DNA of 5,971 nucleotides from Acidobacteria bacterium UBA6911 (GTDB taxonomy: Bacteria; Acidobacteriota; UBA6911): assembly GCA_002451015.1 (NCBI GenBank), contig DKBB01000248.1, positions 7,903 through 13,873 on the forward strand. Direction: 5' to 3'. Position numbers and translations under genes: made by a program. Under the pieces are notes generated by a model. The model ran no database searches. It saw only the letters and a list, made by a program, of their open reading frames with translations, and was not told the DNA's origin. Positions 5,905 to 5,971 of this stretch are shown here, piece by piece (the first letter of the stretch is position 1; every line of letters begins with the position of its first letter).

Positions 5905-5933
5905 TTGACTCTCAACAATCTGATCTCTATAAT
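5905..5933 (+). promoter_or_regulatory. Near-consensus sigma70 promoter for the initiator tRNA
   Basis: TTGACT (5905-5910, five of six) and TATAAT (5928-5933, perfect) are separated by exactly 17 bases. The expected start point is about 5940, a few bases before the tRNA begins at 5945, so the precursor would have a very short 5' leader. This strength is typical of stable-RNA genes. No GC-rich discriminator is present; the bases between the -10 and the tRNA read TCCACCATTGA. Confidence 0.88.
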
Positions 5934-5944
5934 TCCACCATTGA

Positions 5945-5971
5945 CGCGGGGTGGAGCAGTCCGGTAGCTCG
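5945..5971 (+). tRNA. Initiator tRNA-Met (fMet), 5' part only
   Basis: The last 27 bases match the 5' end of bacterial initiator tRNA: acceptor strand CGCGGGG (5945-5951), T8 and G9, D stem GAGC pairing with GCTC, D loop with GG (G18-G19), and G26. Starting with C1 (which mispairs with A72 in initiators) and having an A11-U24 D-stem pair are both initiator features. The anticodon, T arm and 3' end lie outside the window, so identity rests on this half alone. The start is supported by the promoter immediately upstream. Confidence 0.87.

Overview
The window looks like ordinary chromosome from a Gram-negative-type bacterium. The genes have clear Shine-Dalgarno sites, sigma70-type promoter hexamers are present, and base composition is moderate. 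The gene content (an RhlE-type DEAD-box helicase, small accompanying basic proteins, an RRM protein with a Gly/Arg tail, a B12-binding-like radical SAM protein, and a short protein of the 5400-5732 type) reminds me of Desulfobacterota/'Deltaproteobacteria' such as Geobacter relatives. That placement rests on family recall and is tentative.

Layout. Bases 1-345 hold the 3' part of an integral-membrane isoprenylcysteine carboxyl methyltransferase-like gene. A 243-base gap follows, carrying a perfect 13-bp inverted repeat, a possible promoter, and a hairpin overlapping the ribosome-binding site of the next gene. A plus-strand group then runs from 589 to 2447: the DEAD-box RNA helicase (TTG start), a 53-residue charge-segregated protein 16 bases downstream, and a 123-residue protein with a short helical N-terminus and a basic low-complexity tail. 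Converging on it from the minus strand are a 502-residue radical SAM protein (4036-2528) and, just upstream of it, a 112-residue RRM protein with an RGG-like tail (4431-4093). These two are probably cotranscribed.

Bases 4445-4879 contain no convincing gene but hold several small dyads. Two small plus-strand genes of unknown function follow (about 4880-5134 and 5400-5732). The second has a plausible promoter and a strong ribosome-binding site. The window ends inside an initiator tRNA-Met gene (from 5945), preceded by a near-consensus sigma70 promoter with exact 17-base spacing.

Functional picture. The helicase, the two small basic proteins and the RRM protein look like an RNA-remodelling neighbourhood of the kind often linked to cold adaptation or ribosome assembly. 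The hairpin over the helicase ribosome-binding site would fit post-transcriptional control. I see no mobile element, CRISPR array or toxin-antitoxin pair. No clearly new system is evident. The least described parts are the small proteins flanking the helicase and the leader RNA structures.
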